Part shown: piece by piece, positions 26,967 through 36,196 of the stretch
Position numbering within the stretch: the first letter of the stretch is position 1
Layout: every line of letters starts with the position of its first letter
Assembly (NCBI RefSeq): GCF_013277415.1
Contig: NZ_VMMX01000010.1
Span: 62,001-126,000 of the forward strand
Length of the DNA: 64,000 nucleotides
Direction of reading: 5' to 3'
From: Streptococcus sp. 68
GTDB lineage: Bacteria; Bacillota; Bacilli; Lactobacillales; Streptococcaceae
Position numbers and translations under genes: made by a program
Notes under the pieces: generated by a model
Database searches by the model: none
What the model was told of the DNA's origin: nothing
Seen by the model: the letters and a program-made list of their open reading frames with translations, nothing else

Positions 26967-29885
26967 ATGGCTATGAAAAGAATTTTAACTACTTCACAGC
27001 GTGAACAACTTCTTTCTGTAGACCACTTATCAGAAGAGGATTTTAAAGCGTATTTTAGTTTTTCTGATTATGATCTGGAGGTTATTAATCAACACCGTGG
27101 AAAGGTCAATAAACTAGGATTTGCGATACAACTTTGTTTGGCCCGGTATCCTGGGTGTTCTTTAAGTAATTGGCCGATTAAATCAACCAGACTAACTTCT
27201 TATGTGAGTCGACAGCTCCATCTTGATGCAATTGATTTAAATTCATATGATCATAGAAATACACGTGCAAATCACTTCAACGAGATCTTAGAAGTATTCA
27301 ACTATCATCGATTCGGTAGTGCTAATACACAAAAACAGTTAATAGAATATTTAATTGAACTAGCTTTAGAAAATGATGACTCTATCTATCTAATGAAAAA
27401 AACAATTGATTTCTTAACTCGAAAAAGAATTATTTTTCCATCTATAGCTACACTTGAAGACATTATAAGCCGCTGTCGAGATAAAGCAGAAAACAACTTA
27501 TTTTCAATATTACTCTGTTCATTAACAGATATACAAATTGAAAAACTAGAGAGTTTGTTTCAAATTTATGAAGAGACGAAAATAACTAAACTCGCTTGGC
27601 TAAAAGACATTCCAGGTAAGGCAAATCCAGAAAGCTTTATGAGTATTTGTAAAAAAGTGGAAGTGATTGCTTCCATGGGACTCGGGACAATTAATGTCTC
27701 CCATATTAATCGGAACAGGTTTCTTCAGCTAGCTAGACTAGGGGAAAATTATGATGCATATGACTTCTCCCGTTTTGAGCTTGAAAAAAGATACTCTTTA
27801 CTTATTGCTTTTTTAGTCAATCATCATCAATATCTGATCGATCAACTGATTGAGATTAATGACCGCATTTTAGCAAGTATTAAACGCAAAGGGACACGTG
27901 ATTCACAAGAACAGTTAAAAGAAAAAGGAAAATTGGCTACTAAAAAATTGGAACATTATGCTTCTTTAATTGATGCTCTTCACTTTGCAAAAGATAATGA
28001 TAGTAATCCTTTTGACGAAATTGAACGAATCATGCCTTGGGAAGATTTAGTACAAGATGGAGAAGAAGCTAAAAAAATTACAGGTAATAAAAATCATGGC
28101 TATTTAGAAATGGTTCGAAATAAAGCTAATTACCTCCGAAGATACACGCCAATGTTATTGAGGACCCTTTCGTTCAAAGCAACTCCGGCAGCAAATCCAG
28201 TCCTCATGGCCCTAACTCAACTAACTGATTTACACAATAGTGGTAAAAGAAAAATACCGGCAGATACTTCTACTGATTTTGTGAGTAAAAAATGGAAAAG
28301 CCTTGTTCGGCCAGAAGAGGGGAAAATAGATCGGTCTTACTATGAGTTAGTAGCTTTCACCGAGCTAAAGAACAATATTCGATCAGGAGATATTTCAGTT
28401 GAAGGAAGTATGATCCATCGAAATATTGATGATTACTTAGTTGATTTATCTGCTTGTATTGATTCAGAAACTATTCCAGACACGTTTGAGGACTATTTAA
28501 AGGATCGGGAAATAATTTTAGATTTACAGCTTCAATTTTATTCGACAGTTGATAAGAGAATTTCAAGAGCAAACCTTAAAAAGTTGGAAAAAGTTACACC
28601 TAGCGAAGCAGAAATATATAGAAAAAAACTTTATTCAATAATTCCTAAGATAAGGCTTAGTGATCTTTTAATTGAGGTGGACAGTTGGACCAACTTTTCA
28701 CAAGAATTTAGTCATGATTCTACAGGGAAACCGCCGAGTGAACAAGAAAGAAAAATTATTTTTGCTGCTTTGCTGGGTTTAGGGATGAATATTGGTCTTG
28801 AAAAAATGGCCCAATCAACTCCTGGAATTTCTTATTCTCAGTTAGCCAATGCCAAACAATGGCGCTTTTATAAAGAAGCTCTGACTCGTGCTCAATCTGT
28901 TTTGGTTAATTATCAGTTAAAGCTTCCTGTTGCAGACTTTTGGGGTGAAGGAAAAACCACTGCTTCAGACGGAATGCGCGTCCCAGTGGGCGTCTCAGCT
29001 CTAAAATCCGATGTTAATCCACATTACAAAAGTATGGAAAAAGGAGCTACAATGATTCGATCAATAAATGATAGGCATACGACTCATCATATCGAGGTTG
29101 CTTCAACTAATACAAGGGAAGCTACTCATACCCTTGATGGCCTACTTTATCATGAAACAGATCTAGATATTGAGGAACATTTTACTGATACAAATGGGTA
29201 TTCTGATCAGGTGTTTGGAATGACCGCATTACTAGGCTTTGATTTTGAACCTCGCATCAGAAATATAAAAAAATCACAATTATTTTCTATCAAATCACCT
29301 TCCTACTACCCTAACTTATCAGAAGATATAAGCGGAAAAATCAATGTAAAAATTATTGAAGAAAACTATGATGAAATTAAACGAATCGCCTATTCGATTC
29401 AAACAGGAAAAGTATCTAGTTCTTTACTATTAGGAAAGCTAGGCTCATACGCACGTAAGAATAGAGTAGCTCTTGCACTGAGAGAACTAGGTCGCATTGA
29501 AAAGAGCATTTTTATGATAGATTATATTACAGATAGTGAGCTACGGCGAAGGATCACTCATGGACTAAATAAGACAGAAGCGATTAATGCTTTAGCTAGA
29601 GAACTATTTTTTGGGCGACGCGGAAAATTTATGGAGCGCGATATTCGCCGACAACTTCAAAGTGCTAGTGCGCTTAATGTGTTAATAAATGCAATAAGTA
29701 TATGGAACGCCGTCTACTTACAAGCAGCTTATAATTATCTCGTCAAAATAGATCCCGAAGTAACTAAGTATATGAAGCATGTATCTCCTATTAATTGGGA
29801 GCATATCACTTTTCTTGGAGAGTATAAATTTGACTTGTTATCTATTCCTAAACACTTAAGAGAATTGAATATAAAAAATAAATAG
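26967..29885 (+). CDS. tnpA: Tn917 transposase TnpA (Tn3 family)
   Basis: A 972-residue DDE transposase of normal Tn3-family length that binds the 38-bp ends and makes cointegrates. The C-terminal catalytic region is recognisable: GEGKTTASDGMRVPVG (first Asp near residue 675), FTDTNGYSDQVFG (second Asp near 738), and the ELGRIEKS...RRRITHGLNKTEA region with the closing Glu (near 848-875). The frame is intact, consistent with a competent transposon. Confidence 0.95.
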   Translation: MAMKRILTTSQREQLLSVDHLSEEDFKAYFSFSDYDLEVINQHRGKVNKLGFAIQLCLARYPGCSLSNWPIKSTRLTSYVSRQLHLDAIDLNSYDHRNTRANHFNEILEVFNYHRFGSANTQKQLIEYLIELALENDDSIYLMKKTIDFLTRKRIIFPSIATLEDIISRCRDKAENNLFSILLCSLTDIQIEKLESLFQIYEETKITKLAWLKDIPGKANPESFMSICKKVEVIASMGLGTINVSHINRNRFLQLARLGENYDAYDFSRFELEKRYSLLIAFLVNHHQYLIDQLIEINDRILASIKRKGTRDSQEQLKEKGKLATKKLEHYASLIDALHFAKDNDSNPFDEIERIMPWEDLVQDGEEAKKITGNKNHGYLEMVRNKANYLRRYTPMLLRTLSFKATPAANPVLMALTQLTDLHNSGKRKIPADTSTDFVSKKWKSLVRPEEGKIDRSYYELVAFTELKNNIRSGDISVEGSMIHRNIDDYLVDLSACIDSETIPDTFEDYLKDREIILDLQLQFYSTVDKRISRANLKKLEKVTPSEAEIYRKKLYSIIPKIRLSDLLIEVDSWTNFSQEFSHDSTGKPPSEQERKIIFAALLGLGMNIGLEKMAQSTPGISYSQLANAKQWRFYKEALTRAQSVLVNYQLKLPVADFWGEGKTTASDGMRVPVGVSALKSDVNPHYKSMEKGATMIRSINDRHTTHHIEVASTNTREATHTLDGLLYHETDLDIEEHFTDTNGYSDQVFGMTALLGFDFEPRIRNIKKSQLFSIKSPSYYPNLSEDISGKINVKIIEENYDEIKRIAYSIQTGKVSSSLLLGKLGSYARKNRVALALRELGRIEKSIFMIDYITDSELRRRITHGLNKTEAINALARELFFGRRGKFMERDIRRQLQSASALNVLINAISIWNAVYLQAAYNYLVKIDPEVTKYMKHVSPINWEHITFLGEYKFDLLSIPKHLRELNIKNK

Positions 29886-29918
29886 GCCTTGAAACATTGG
29901 TTTAGTGGGAATTTGTAC

Positions 29919-30192
<274 letters not shown>

Positions 30193-30277
30193 CTATACAT
30201 TTTATTGTTCCTACTGAATTAAAAACAGGTATAGAAAAACGTGTTATATGGTTTATAGGTTTATATTTAATAAAAAG

Positions 30278-30321
30278 CACTACTAAACGCCAATAAAAAA
30301 AACCGTTATATGGTAGTGCTA
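30278..30321. promoter_or_regulatory. Inverted repeat in the orf9-orf7 regulatory gap
   Basis: AGCACTAC (30278-30285) and GTAGTGCT (30314-30321) flank 28 bases between the divergent orf9 and orf7. Position suggests an operator or RNA hairpin, possibly for Orf9; this is inference. Confidence 0.45.
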
Positions 30322-30384
30322 TTTACGCTGTTAAAATATTGTATATTACTTCCAAATGGCGGTTTGTTGGAGGTCAACGTCGCC

Positions 30385-30456
30385 ATGAAGTACATCATAT
30401 ACAATAAATTTCCTTACATTGGGTTCTTGTCAAAAAAAGTCGTCTATCTGCAATAG
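30385..30456 (+). CDS. Small ORF in the orf9-orf7 gap (candidate orf10)
   Basis: A 23-codon frame (start MKYIIYNKFPYIGF, end KKVVYLQ) with ribosome binding site TTGGAGG 10 bases upstream. Its position between orf9 and orf7 is where Tn916 orf10 is drawn, but I cannot confirm identity. The product would be short, basic and hydrophobic. Confidence 0.4.
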   Translation: MKYIIYNKFPYIGFLSKKVVYLQ

Positions 30457-30684
30457 ATAAGTACGTCCACCAATGTGGTTTTATAAATCATATAGATAGA
30501 ATAACAGAAGCATGTAAACAGAGAAATAAATCTGTTTATATGCTTTTTTGGCTATTCAGAACTTTTTTACAAAGTTTATTTATCAGTAATGCAACAAATC
30601 CCCCTTTCACATTGGGACTAAGAGTGAAAGGAGATAAACGAGCAAGGCTCACTTCCTTTCCTAGACAGAAAGGGGGTGAGAAAC

Positions 30685-31107
30685 ATGAAACCATCTTCTT
30701 TTCAGACCACAATAGAAAATCAGTTTGACTATATCTGTAAACGTGCTATGGAAGACGAGCGAAAGAATTATATGCTTTATCTTTCAAGGATTGCAAAGCG
30801 TGAGGTGTCCTTTTCGGATGTTGGCGATTATCTTGTTAGCCAGTTTGCGACAACAGATAACTATTCAACTGACTTTCAGATTTTTACACTCAATGGGTTA
30901 TCAGTAGGCGTTGAAAATGATTTGTTGAGTGAAGCATTACGTGAGTTGCCAGACAAGAAACGTGAAATTCTACTGCTGTTTTACTTTATGGACATGAGCG
31001 ATTCAGAAATTGCAGACCTGTTGAAATTGAACCGTTCTACTGTCTATCGGCATAGAACCAGTGGACTAGCCTTAATTAAAAAGTTTATGGAGGAATTTGA
31101 AGAATGA
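30685..31107 (+). CDS. orf7: Tn916 Orf7, sigma-70-like transcription factor
   Basis: A 140-residue protein with a sigma region 4-type helix-turn-helix at the end (MSDSEIADLLKLNRSTVYRH near residues 105-124) preceded by LRELPDKKREILLLFYF. Orf7 and Orf8 raise expression of the mobility genes in Tn916. The ATG at 30685 follows AGGGGGTGAG; a GTG at 30676 lies within that ribosome binding site. It overlaps orf8 by 4 bases. Confidence 0.88.
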   Translation: MKPSSFQTTIENQFDYICKRAMEDERKNYMLYLSRIAKREVSFSDVGDYLVSQFATTDNYSTDFQIFTLNGLSVGVENDLLSEALRELPDKKREILLLFYFMDMSDSEIADLLKLNRSTVYRHRTSGLALIKKFMEEFEE

Positions 31108-31334
31108 AAACACAATATCCTATGATTCCCTTTCCTCTCATTGTAAAGGCAACAGATGGCGATACCGAAGCGATTAACCAGATTCTACATCATTACAGAG
31201 GGTACATAACGAAGCGTTCCCTACGACTTATGAAAGATGAATATGGCAATCAAAGTATGGTCGTTGATGAAGTCTTACGTGGAAGAATGGAAACCAGACT
31301 GATTACAAAGATTTTGTCATTTGAAATTAAGTAA
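31104..31334 (+). CDS. orf8: Tn916 Orf8, small helix-turn-helix regulator
   Basis: A 76-residue protein translationally coupled to Orf7 (ATGA overlap). It contains the conserved IVKATDGDTEAINQILHHY at its start, a domain found in conjugative-transposon regulators that resembles sigma region 2 helices. It is thought to work with Orf7 to autoactivate the regulatory operon that runs into xis-int. Confidence 0.85.
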   Translation: MKTQYPMIPFPLIVKATDGDTEAINQILHHYRGYITKRSLRLMKDEYGNQSMVVDEVLRGRMETRLITKILSFEIK

Positions 31335-31453
31335 TATCCTCTCTCCTTTCGTGGAAGCGTGCTAAACCATTCCACGCTTCCCGAACAGGGAGGTTTGTTA
31401 TTCCACCAAAGCATATTGAGCTTTCAATGTGTTTTGATAGGCTAACGAGCCAT

Positions 31454-31468
31454 TGTTCTTTGAAAACT
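31454..31468 (+). promoter_or_regulatory. boxA-like (NusB/S10) antitermination sequence upstream of xis
   Basis: TGTTCTTTGAAAACT is essentially the Bacillus-type rRNA leader boxA (TGTTCTTTGAAAAC). It lies 120 bases after orf8 at the beginning of a foldable ~320-base leader that ends at xis. No rRNA gene is nearby. Function is inferred only from sequence likeness. Confidence 0.5.
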
Positions 31469-31790
31469 GAATAAAAGTAATCGAATACGTTTCGATAAGA
31501 AAAGAGCCAACGGAACTAACCGCCATGACCTATCTTATAAAGATAGCGAGCGATTCATGTTAGTGATCCGAGAAGCAATCTTTAGCAGGATTGCCTGCAA
31601 CGACATTCTTATCGTGATAATGATACTCCCATACAGTCAATAGTCCGAGCGTGATAAAACCGTCGCAGGCAATGAGTATGGCTACATGAGAACCATGCAG
31701 GGGTGGAACTCCCGTGAGCTTTGCTAAAGCTGTTCGATTGCTGGTAAAACAACTTTTATGAAATCCAAATAAGTGATTTGGAAAGGAGGA
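31454..31790 (+). ncRNA. Predicted structured leader between orf8 and xis
   Basis: The gap carries many short hairpins on the plus strand: CTATCT/AGATAG (about 31531-31547), GCAATC/GATTGC (about 31575-31593), GGG/CCC around 31700-31713, AGCTTTGCTAAAGCT (about 31719-31733) and CCAAAT/ATTTGG (31764-31780) just before the xis ribosome binding site. Such density in a non-coding stretch, with a boxA-like start, suggests a regulatory RNA. A reverse-strand frame traditionally called orf5 lies over it. Confidence 0.45.
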
Positions 31791-31811
31791 TTTTATGAAG
31801 CAGACTGACAT
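31560..31811 (-). CDS. orf5: Tn916 Orf5 (doubtful coding sequence)
   Basis: An 83-codon reverse frame that matches the historical Orf5 of Tn916 in size and place. It opposes all surrounding genes, overlaps the xis start and its ribosome binding site, and lies over a stretch rich in hairpins. The upstream sequence shows no strong ribosome binding site. I consider it more likely a frame across structured RNA than a protein gene. Confidence 0.25.
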
Positions 31812-31998
31812 TCCTATTTGGGAACGTTATACCCTAACCATTGAAGAAGCGTCAAAATATTTTCGTATTGGCGAAAACAAGCTACGACGCTTGGCAGAGG
31901 AAAATAAAAATGCAAATTGGCTGATTATGAATGGCAATCGTATTCAGATTAAACGAAAACAATTTGAAAAAATTATAGATACATTGGACGCAATCTAG
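31795..31998 (+). CDS. xis: Excisionase Xis of Tn916
   Basis: A 67-residue winged-helix DNA-binding protein (starts [20 protein letters not shown], motif [16 protein letters not shown]). Xis binds near both ends and directs Int to excise the element. Strong ribosome binding site AAAGGAGGA, with a CCAAAT/ATTTGG hairpin directly upstream. int follows 81 bases later. Confidence 0.96.
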
Positions 31999-32079
31999 CG
32001 TCGCCAAAGGGTCTTGTATATGATAAAATAGTATTAAGTCGTATCAAGGCTCTTTCCATAAAGGAAAGGAGCAAATGCC

Positions 32080-33297
32080 ATGTCAGAAAAAAGACGTGAC
32101 AATAAAGGTCGAATCTTAAAGACTGGAGAGAGCCAACGAAAAGACGGAAGATACTTATACAAATATATAGATTCATTTGGAGAACCGCAATTTGTTTACT
32201 CGTGGAAACTTGTGGCTACAGACCTAGTACCAGCAGGAAAGCGTGATTGTATCTCACTTAGAGAGAAAATCGCAGAGTTACAGAAAGACATTCATGATGG
32301 TATTGATGTTGTAGGAAAGAAAATGACACTCTGCCAGCTTTACGCAAAACAGAACGCTCAAAGACCAAAGGTTAGAAAAAACACTGAAACTGGACGCAAA
32401 TATCTTATGGATATTTTGAAGAAAGACAAGTTAGGTGTAAGAAGTATTGACAGTATTAAGCCATCAGACGCTAAAGAATGGGCTATTAGAATGAGTGAAA
32501 ATGGTTATGCTTATCAAACCATCAATAACTACAAACGTTCTTTAAAGGCTTCATTCTATATTGCTATACAAGATGATTGTGTTCGGAAGAATCCATTTGA
32601 CTTTCAACTGAAAGCAGTTCTTGATGATGATACTGTCCCTAAGACCGTACTAACAGAAGAACAGGAAGAAAAACTGTTAGCCTTTGCAAAAGCTGATAAA
32701 ACCTACAGCAAAAATTATGATGAAATTCTGATACTCTTAAAAACAGGTCTTCGTATTTCAGAGTTTGGTGGTTTGACACTTCCAGATTTAGATTTTGAGA
32801 ATCGTCTTGTCAATATAGACCATCAGCTATTGAGAGATACTGAAATTGGGTACTACATTGAAACACCAAAGACCAAAAGTGGCGAACGTCAAGTTCCTAT
32901 GGTTGAAGAAGCCTATCAAGCATTTAAGCGAGTGTTAGCGAATCGAAAGAATGATAAGCGTGTTGAGATTGATGGATATAGTGATTTCCTCTTTCTTAAT
33001 AGAAAGAACTATCCAAAAGTGGCAAGTGATTACAACGGCATGATGAAAGGTCTTGTTAAGAAATACAATAAGTATAACGAGGATAAATTGCCACACATCA
33101 CTCCACATAGTTTGCGACATACATTCTGTACCAACTATGCAAATGCAGGAATGAATCCAAAGGCATTACAGTACATTATGGGACATGCTAATATAGCCAT
33201 GACGCTGAACTATTACGCACATGCAACATTCGATTCTGCAATGGCAGAAATGAAACGCTTGAATAAAGAGAAGCAACAGGAGCGTCTTGTTGCTTAG
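32080..33297 (+). CDS. int: Tyrosine integrase Int of Tn916
   Basis: A 405-residue tyrosine recombinase that inserts and excises the ICE with low target specificity. An N-terminal arm-binding domain (about 1-75, contains RYLYKYIDSFGEP) precedes a core-binding domain (about 80-170) and the catalytic domain with Arg in LKTGLRISEFGGL, HSLRHTFCTNY (His and Arg), GHANIAMTLNYYAHA (His and nucleophile Tyr near residue 379). The full length and complete catalytic set support activity. Confidence 0.97.
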   Translation: MSEKRRDNKGRILKTGESQRKDGRYLYKYIDSFGEPQFVYSWKLVATDLVPAGKRDCISLREKIAELQKDIHDGIDVVGKKMTLCQLYAKQNAQRPKVRKNTETGRKYLMDILKKDKLGVRSIDSIKPSDAKEWAIRMSENGYAYQTINNYKRSLKASFYIAIQDDCVRKNPFDFQLKAVLDDDTVPKTVLTEEQEEKLLAFAKADKTYSKNYDEILILLKTGLRISEFGGLTLPDLDFENRLVNIDHQLLRDTEIGYYIETPKTKSGERQVPMVEEAYQAFKRVLANRKNDKRVEIDGYSDFLFLNRKNYPKVASDYNGMMKGLVKKYNKYNEDKLPHITPHSLRHTFCTNYANAGMNPKALQYIMGHANIAMTLNYYAHATFDSAMAEMKRLNKEKQQERLVA

Positions 33298-33469
33298 TAG
33301 TACAAATGAATTTACTACTTATTTACCACTTCTGACAGCTAAGACATGAGGAAATATGCAAAGAAACGTGAAGTATCTTCCTACAGTAAAAATACTCGAA
33401 AGCACATAGAATAAGGCTTTACGAGCATTTAAGAAAATATAAAAAGATAATTAGAAATTTATACTTTGT
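33297..33469. other. Right end of the ICE with Int arm-binding repeats
   Basis: Contains AATTTACTACTT (33309-33320) and ATTTACCACTT (33321-33331), counterparts of the left-end repeats. The right terminal inverted repeat follows (33446-33465, containing GATAATTAGA). The boundary at about 33469 is set from inverted-repeat symmetry and the known element length. Confidence 0.7.
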
Positions 33470-33480
33470 TTAAGTATAAA
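33458..33480. promoter_or_regulatory. 23-bp palindrome across the ICE right junction, upstream of nadR
   Basis: TTTATACTT-TGTTT-AAGTATAAA is a perfect 9+5+9 palindrome. It lies just upstream of the nadR promoter, and NrtR-type repressors bind ~21-bp palindromes. By the junction estimate, its left half comes from the ICE end and its right half from the chromosome. Confidence 0.45.
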
Positions 33481-33495
33481 AATAATAAAAATCTA

Positions 33496-33523
33496 TTGAC
33501 GAAATAAAAATATAGTTTATAAT
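33496..33523 (+). promoter_or_regulatory. Promoter of nadR-pnuC-nrtR
   Basis: TTGACG (33496-33501) and TATAAT (33518-33523), 16-base spacer, about 50 bases before nadR. It lies outside the ICE, so the operon keeps its own core promoter. Confidence 0.7.
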
Positions 33524-33573
33524 AAAAACATAGACAATGAAAATATCGAAAATTATAAAAAGGCAATGCATTT

Positions 33574-34632
33574 ATGAAAAAGAAAACAGCAGTGGTATTT
33601 GGAACCTTTGCTCCGCTTCATCAAGGGCATATCGATCTGATCCAGTGTGCAAAGCGGCAGTGTGACCAGGTTTGGGTTGTCGTTTCAGGCTATGAGGGAG
33701 ACAGAGGGGAACAGGTAGGCTTAACGCTTCAAAAAAGATTTCGCTATATCCGAGAGGCCTTTCGTGATGACGAGTTGACCTCTGTCTGCAAGTTAGATGA
33801 AATCAATCTTCCTCGTTACCCTATGGGTTGGCAGGAGTGGTTGGACCAAATGTTAGCGGAGATTTCCTATGATAAAAACCAGCAAGAACTAATTTTCTTT
33901 GTGGGAGAAGCAGACTACCAGCAAGAATTGTCTAATCGTGGCTTTGAGACTGTCTTGCAAGAAAGAAAGTTTGGTATCTCAGCGACTATGATTCGAGAAA
34001 ATCCAAGCAAATATTGGAAATATATTGCTCAACCCTTCCGACGTCAGTTTACAAAGAAAGTGTTGATTATGGGAAGTGCTAGCAATGGGAAGACAACTTT
34101 GGCCAAGGATTTGGCTAGGTATTACGATGCACCCGTTAGTCTGGAATACGCGCGTGAATACCAGATCAAAAACAATGTCCGCGACGATGAATTGACTCCA
34201 AAAGATTACTATTATATCCTGTTGGGGCAGTATGACCAGACCTCTAAGTTAATTGACAGTAATGCCAATAGGGGACTGGTGGTAGCAGACACCAACTCCT
34301 TAGTAACCAAGGGCTACTATGATTATTACATGGAGACTGAGGATCAAGGGGACTTATCGGGAGAGACTTTTGATAATCTCTTTGTCTCGATATTGGCTAA
34401 GGAGAAATGGGACTTGATTCTCTTTGTGCAGCCTGTCGGCTCCTATGTCAATGACGGATTTAGAGATATGACTATAGCAGAAGACCATATTCGTCATAGT
34501 TTTTCCCAGCATTTGGATCAGATGAGGGAGCGCTACTTAGCAAATATTCCACTAGTTTATCTAGCAGAGGATTATCTAGGAAATTATGAAACTGCAAAAG
34601 AGGCTATTGATGCCATTTATCAAGCAGATTAG
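33574..34632 (+). CDS. nadR: NadR-type bifunctional NMN adenylyltransferase / ribosylnicotinamide kinase
   Basis: A 352-residue enzyme that phosphorylates nicotinamide riboside and adenylates NMN to NAD. The nucleotidyltransferase domain (about 1-165) starts MKKKTAVVFGTFAPLHQGHI, with the GTFxPLHxGH signature, and ISATMIRENPSKYW near residue 135. The kinase domain (about 165-352) has P-loop MGSASNGKTTLAKDL near residue 167. The helix-turn-helix of enterobacterial NadR is absent, so this is the enzyme-only form. It is first in an operon with the riboside transporter and an NrtR-like regulator. Confidence 0.92.
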   Translation: MKKKTAVVFGTFAPLHQGHIDLIQCAKRQCDQVWVVVSGYEGDRGEQVGLTLQKRFRYIREAFRDDELTSVCKLDEINLPRYPMGWQEWLDQMLAEISYDKNQQELIFFVGEADYQQELSNRGFETVLQERKFGISATMIRENPSKYWKYIAQPFRRQFTKKVLIMGSASNGKTTLAKDLARYYDAPVSLEYAREYQIKNNVRDDELTPKDYYYILLGQYDQTSKLIDSNANRGLVVADTNSLVTKGYYDYYMETEDQGDLSGETFDNLFVSILAKEKWDLILFVQPVGSYVNDGFRDMTIAEDHIRHSFSQHLDQMRERYLANIPLVYLAEDYLGNYETAKEAIDAIYQAD

Positions 34633-34641
34633 GAGAAAATT

Positions 34642-35421
34642 ATGAAAAAACTAACTGAAAAAATCACACAATTTATCGAAAACTTTAAAAATGTCCATGC
34701 GGAAGCCCGCAAGATTGGTTTTGCAGGAATCATGCACTTGCTCTGGAAAGATCTCTTTGTCGGCCGTAGTCTTTTCCAGTGGTTGTATCTCATCGTCCTG
34801 TCAAGTGTTCCCTTGATCTTGGAATTCACGCAAAATACAGAAAGTCATGACTGGATGAGCTTGTTTGCATCTTGGACTGGGATTGTCTGTGTTATCTTGG
34901 TAGCAGAAGGGCGTGCAAGCAATTATCTCTTTGGGGCCATTAACTCTGCTATCTATTTGGTTTTGGCCATGAATGCGACTTTTTATGGCGAAGTTTTGAC
35001 GACAGTTTACTTCTTTGTCATGCAGCCGATTGGCCTCTATGCTTGGCTGTCCAACCGTATTAATGACCAAGGAAAAGCAGAAGAATCTCACTTTGAAGCC
35101 AAGAAATTATCTGTGCTTGACTGGCTCAAGTACTTAGCCTTGACTGCTATCATTTGGATTGGTATGGGCTTAGCTTACCAAAGTATCCATAGTGCTCGCC
35201 CTTTCTGTGATAGTGTTACCGATGCGACCAATGGTGTTGGTCAGCTCTTGATGACACGTCTTTACCGTGAGCAATGGATTTTCTGGATTGCAACCAATCT
35301 CTTTAGTATCTATCTCTGGTGGGGTGAAAAGATCCATATCCAAGGGATGTACTGGGTTTACACTCTCAATAGTCTAGTAGGTTGGTACCAATGGACCAAG
35401 GCAGTTCGTAAGGAGGCATAA
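34642..35421 (+). CDS. pnuC: Nicotinamide riboside transporter PnuC
   Basis: A 259-residue membrane protein with about seven hydrophobic segments, typical for PnuC (compare YLFGAINSAIYLVLAMNATFYGE and WSNRIND-like loop AWLSNRIND). PnuC moves nicotinamide riboside, which NadR then traps by phosphorylation. Ribosome binding site AGGAGAAAA; 9 bases after nadR. A hydrophilic N-terminal stretch of ~35 residues precedes the first helix. Confidence 0.93.
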   Translation: MKKLTEKITQFIENFKNVHAEARKIGFAGIMHLLWKDLFVGRSLFQWLYLIVLSSVPLILEFTQNTESHDWMSLFASWTGIVCVILVAEGRASNYLFGAINSAIYLVLAMNATFYGEVLTTVYFFVMQPIGLYAWLSNRINDQGKAEESHFEAKKLSVLDWLKYLALTAIIWIGMGLAYQSIHSARPFCDSVTDATNGVGQLLMTRLYREQWIFWIATNLFSIYLWWGEKIHIQGMYWVYTLNSLVGWYQWTKAVRKEA

Positions 35422-35422
35422 A

Positions 35423-36196
35423 ATGGCGGACACGATGATTCCAGCTGGGATGACAGAGAGAGAATATTTTGAAATCCATGCCAGTCAGGAAGAGTTTTTA
35501 GATTGGTACTACAAGCAGGAACTCCCTCAATACGAAAAACCAAGTGTGACGGTGGATATGGTAGCCTACTGCTTTGTCGAAGGAAAGATCAAGCTCTTAT
35601 TAATTCGACGCAAGGCTCACCCTTATCAAAATTGTTTGGCTCTGGTTGGAGGATTTATGGACAAGGGCGAAGACGCTGCGCATGCCTGTCAGCGTGAGGT
35701 GAGAGAAGAAGTCAATCTCGATCTTCCTTTGGAAAAAATCGAGCAATTGATGACCGTATCGACTCCCGGCCGTGACCCACGGGGCTGGACAGTGACCATT
35801 GCCCACTTGGTTTATTTGCCTAGTCGTGCATTAGAACTTGTTCAAGCAGGAGACGATGCCAAGGATGTCGTTTTCGTAGATGTCGATTTTCAGACGGGCA
35901 AGTGCTTCTTAGAGGGAGTAGAGTTGGAGGAGCAAGCCTTCGCTTTTGACCATTATGCCATTATCCAAGAATCCATCAAACGAATCCAAGGTCGACTTGA
36001 CTGGAATCCGACCTTCCTTTATCTGCTAGAGGAGGAGTTCACTGTATACGAAGGGACTGAACTGGTCAATCTTATCAACCCCGGTCGTCCAATCGTCAGC
36101 AATAACTTTCTCGTAAAATATGGAGAATATGTAGAAGAAGTCGGACTCAAACGAGTACCTAAAAAGAAACCAAGAAAAACCTATCGATTGAAATAA
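35423..36196 (+). CDS. nrtR: NrtR-like regulator: Nudix domain plus C-terminal winged helix
   Basis: A 257-residue protein. The Nudix domain (about 45-180) has GGFMDKGEDAAHACQREVRE followed by EVNL; the usual Gly after EE is Asn, a common sign of lost hydrolysis in NrtR regulators. The C-terminal ~75 residues (FLYLLEEEFTVYEGTELVNL, then NNFLVKYGEYVEEVGLK) fit the NrtR winged helix. NrtR senses ADP-ribose and represses NAD salvage genes, matching the nadR-pnuC context. It begins 1 base after pnuC. An active Nudix hydrolase remains possible. Confidence 0.82.
   Translation: MADTMIPAGMTEREYFEIHASQEEFLDWYYKQELPQYEKPSVTVDMVAYCFVEGKIKLLLIRRKAHPYQNCLALVGGFMDKGEDAAHACQREVREEVNLDLPLEKIEQLMTVSTPGRDPRGWTVTIAHLVYLPSRALELVQAGDDAKDVVFVDVDFQTGKCFLEGVELEEQAFAFDHYAIIQESIKRIQGRLDWNPTFLYLLEEEFTVYEGTELVNLINPGRPIVSNNFLVKYGEYVEEVGLKRVPKKKPRKTYRLK

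Noticed and set aside
31454..31468. Remnant of an rRNA operon
   Set aside because: Only the boxA-like 15 bases resemble rRNA leaders; no 16S, 23S, 5S or tRNA sequence is nearby, and none was seen anywhere in the window.
31560..31811. Reverse-strand orf5 as a firm protein gene
   Set aside because: It opposes its neighbours, overlaps the xis start, lacks a clear ribosome binding site and covers a hairpin-rich stretch. It is kept only as a low-confidence entry because it is traditionally drawn in Tn916.
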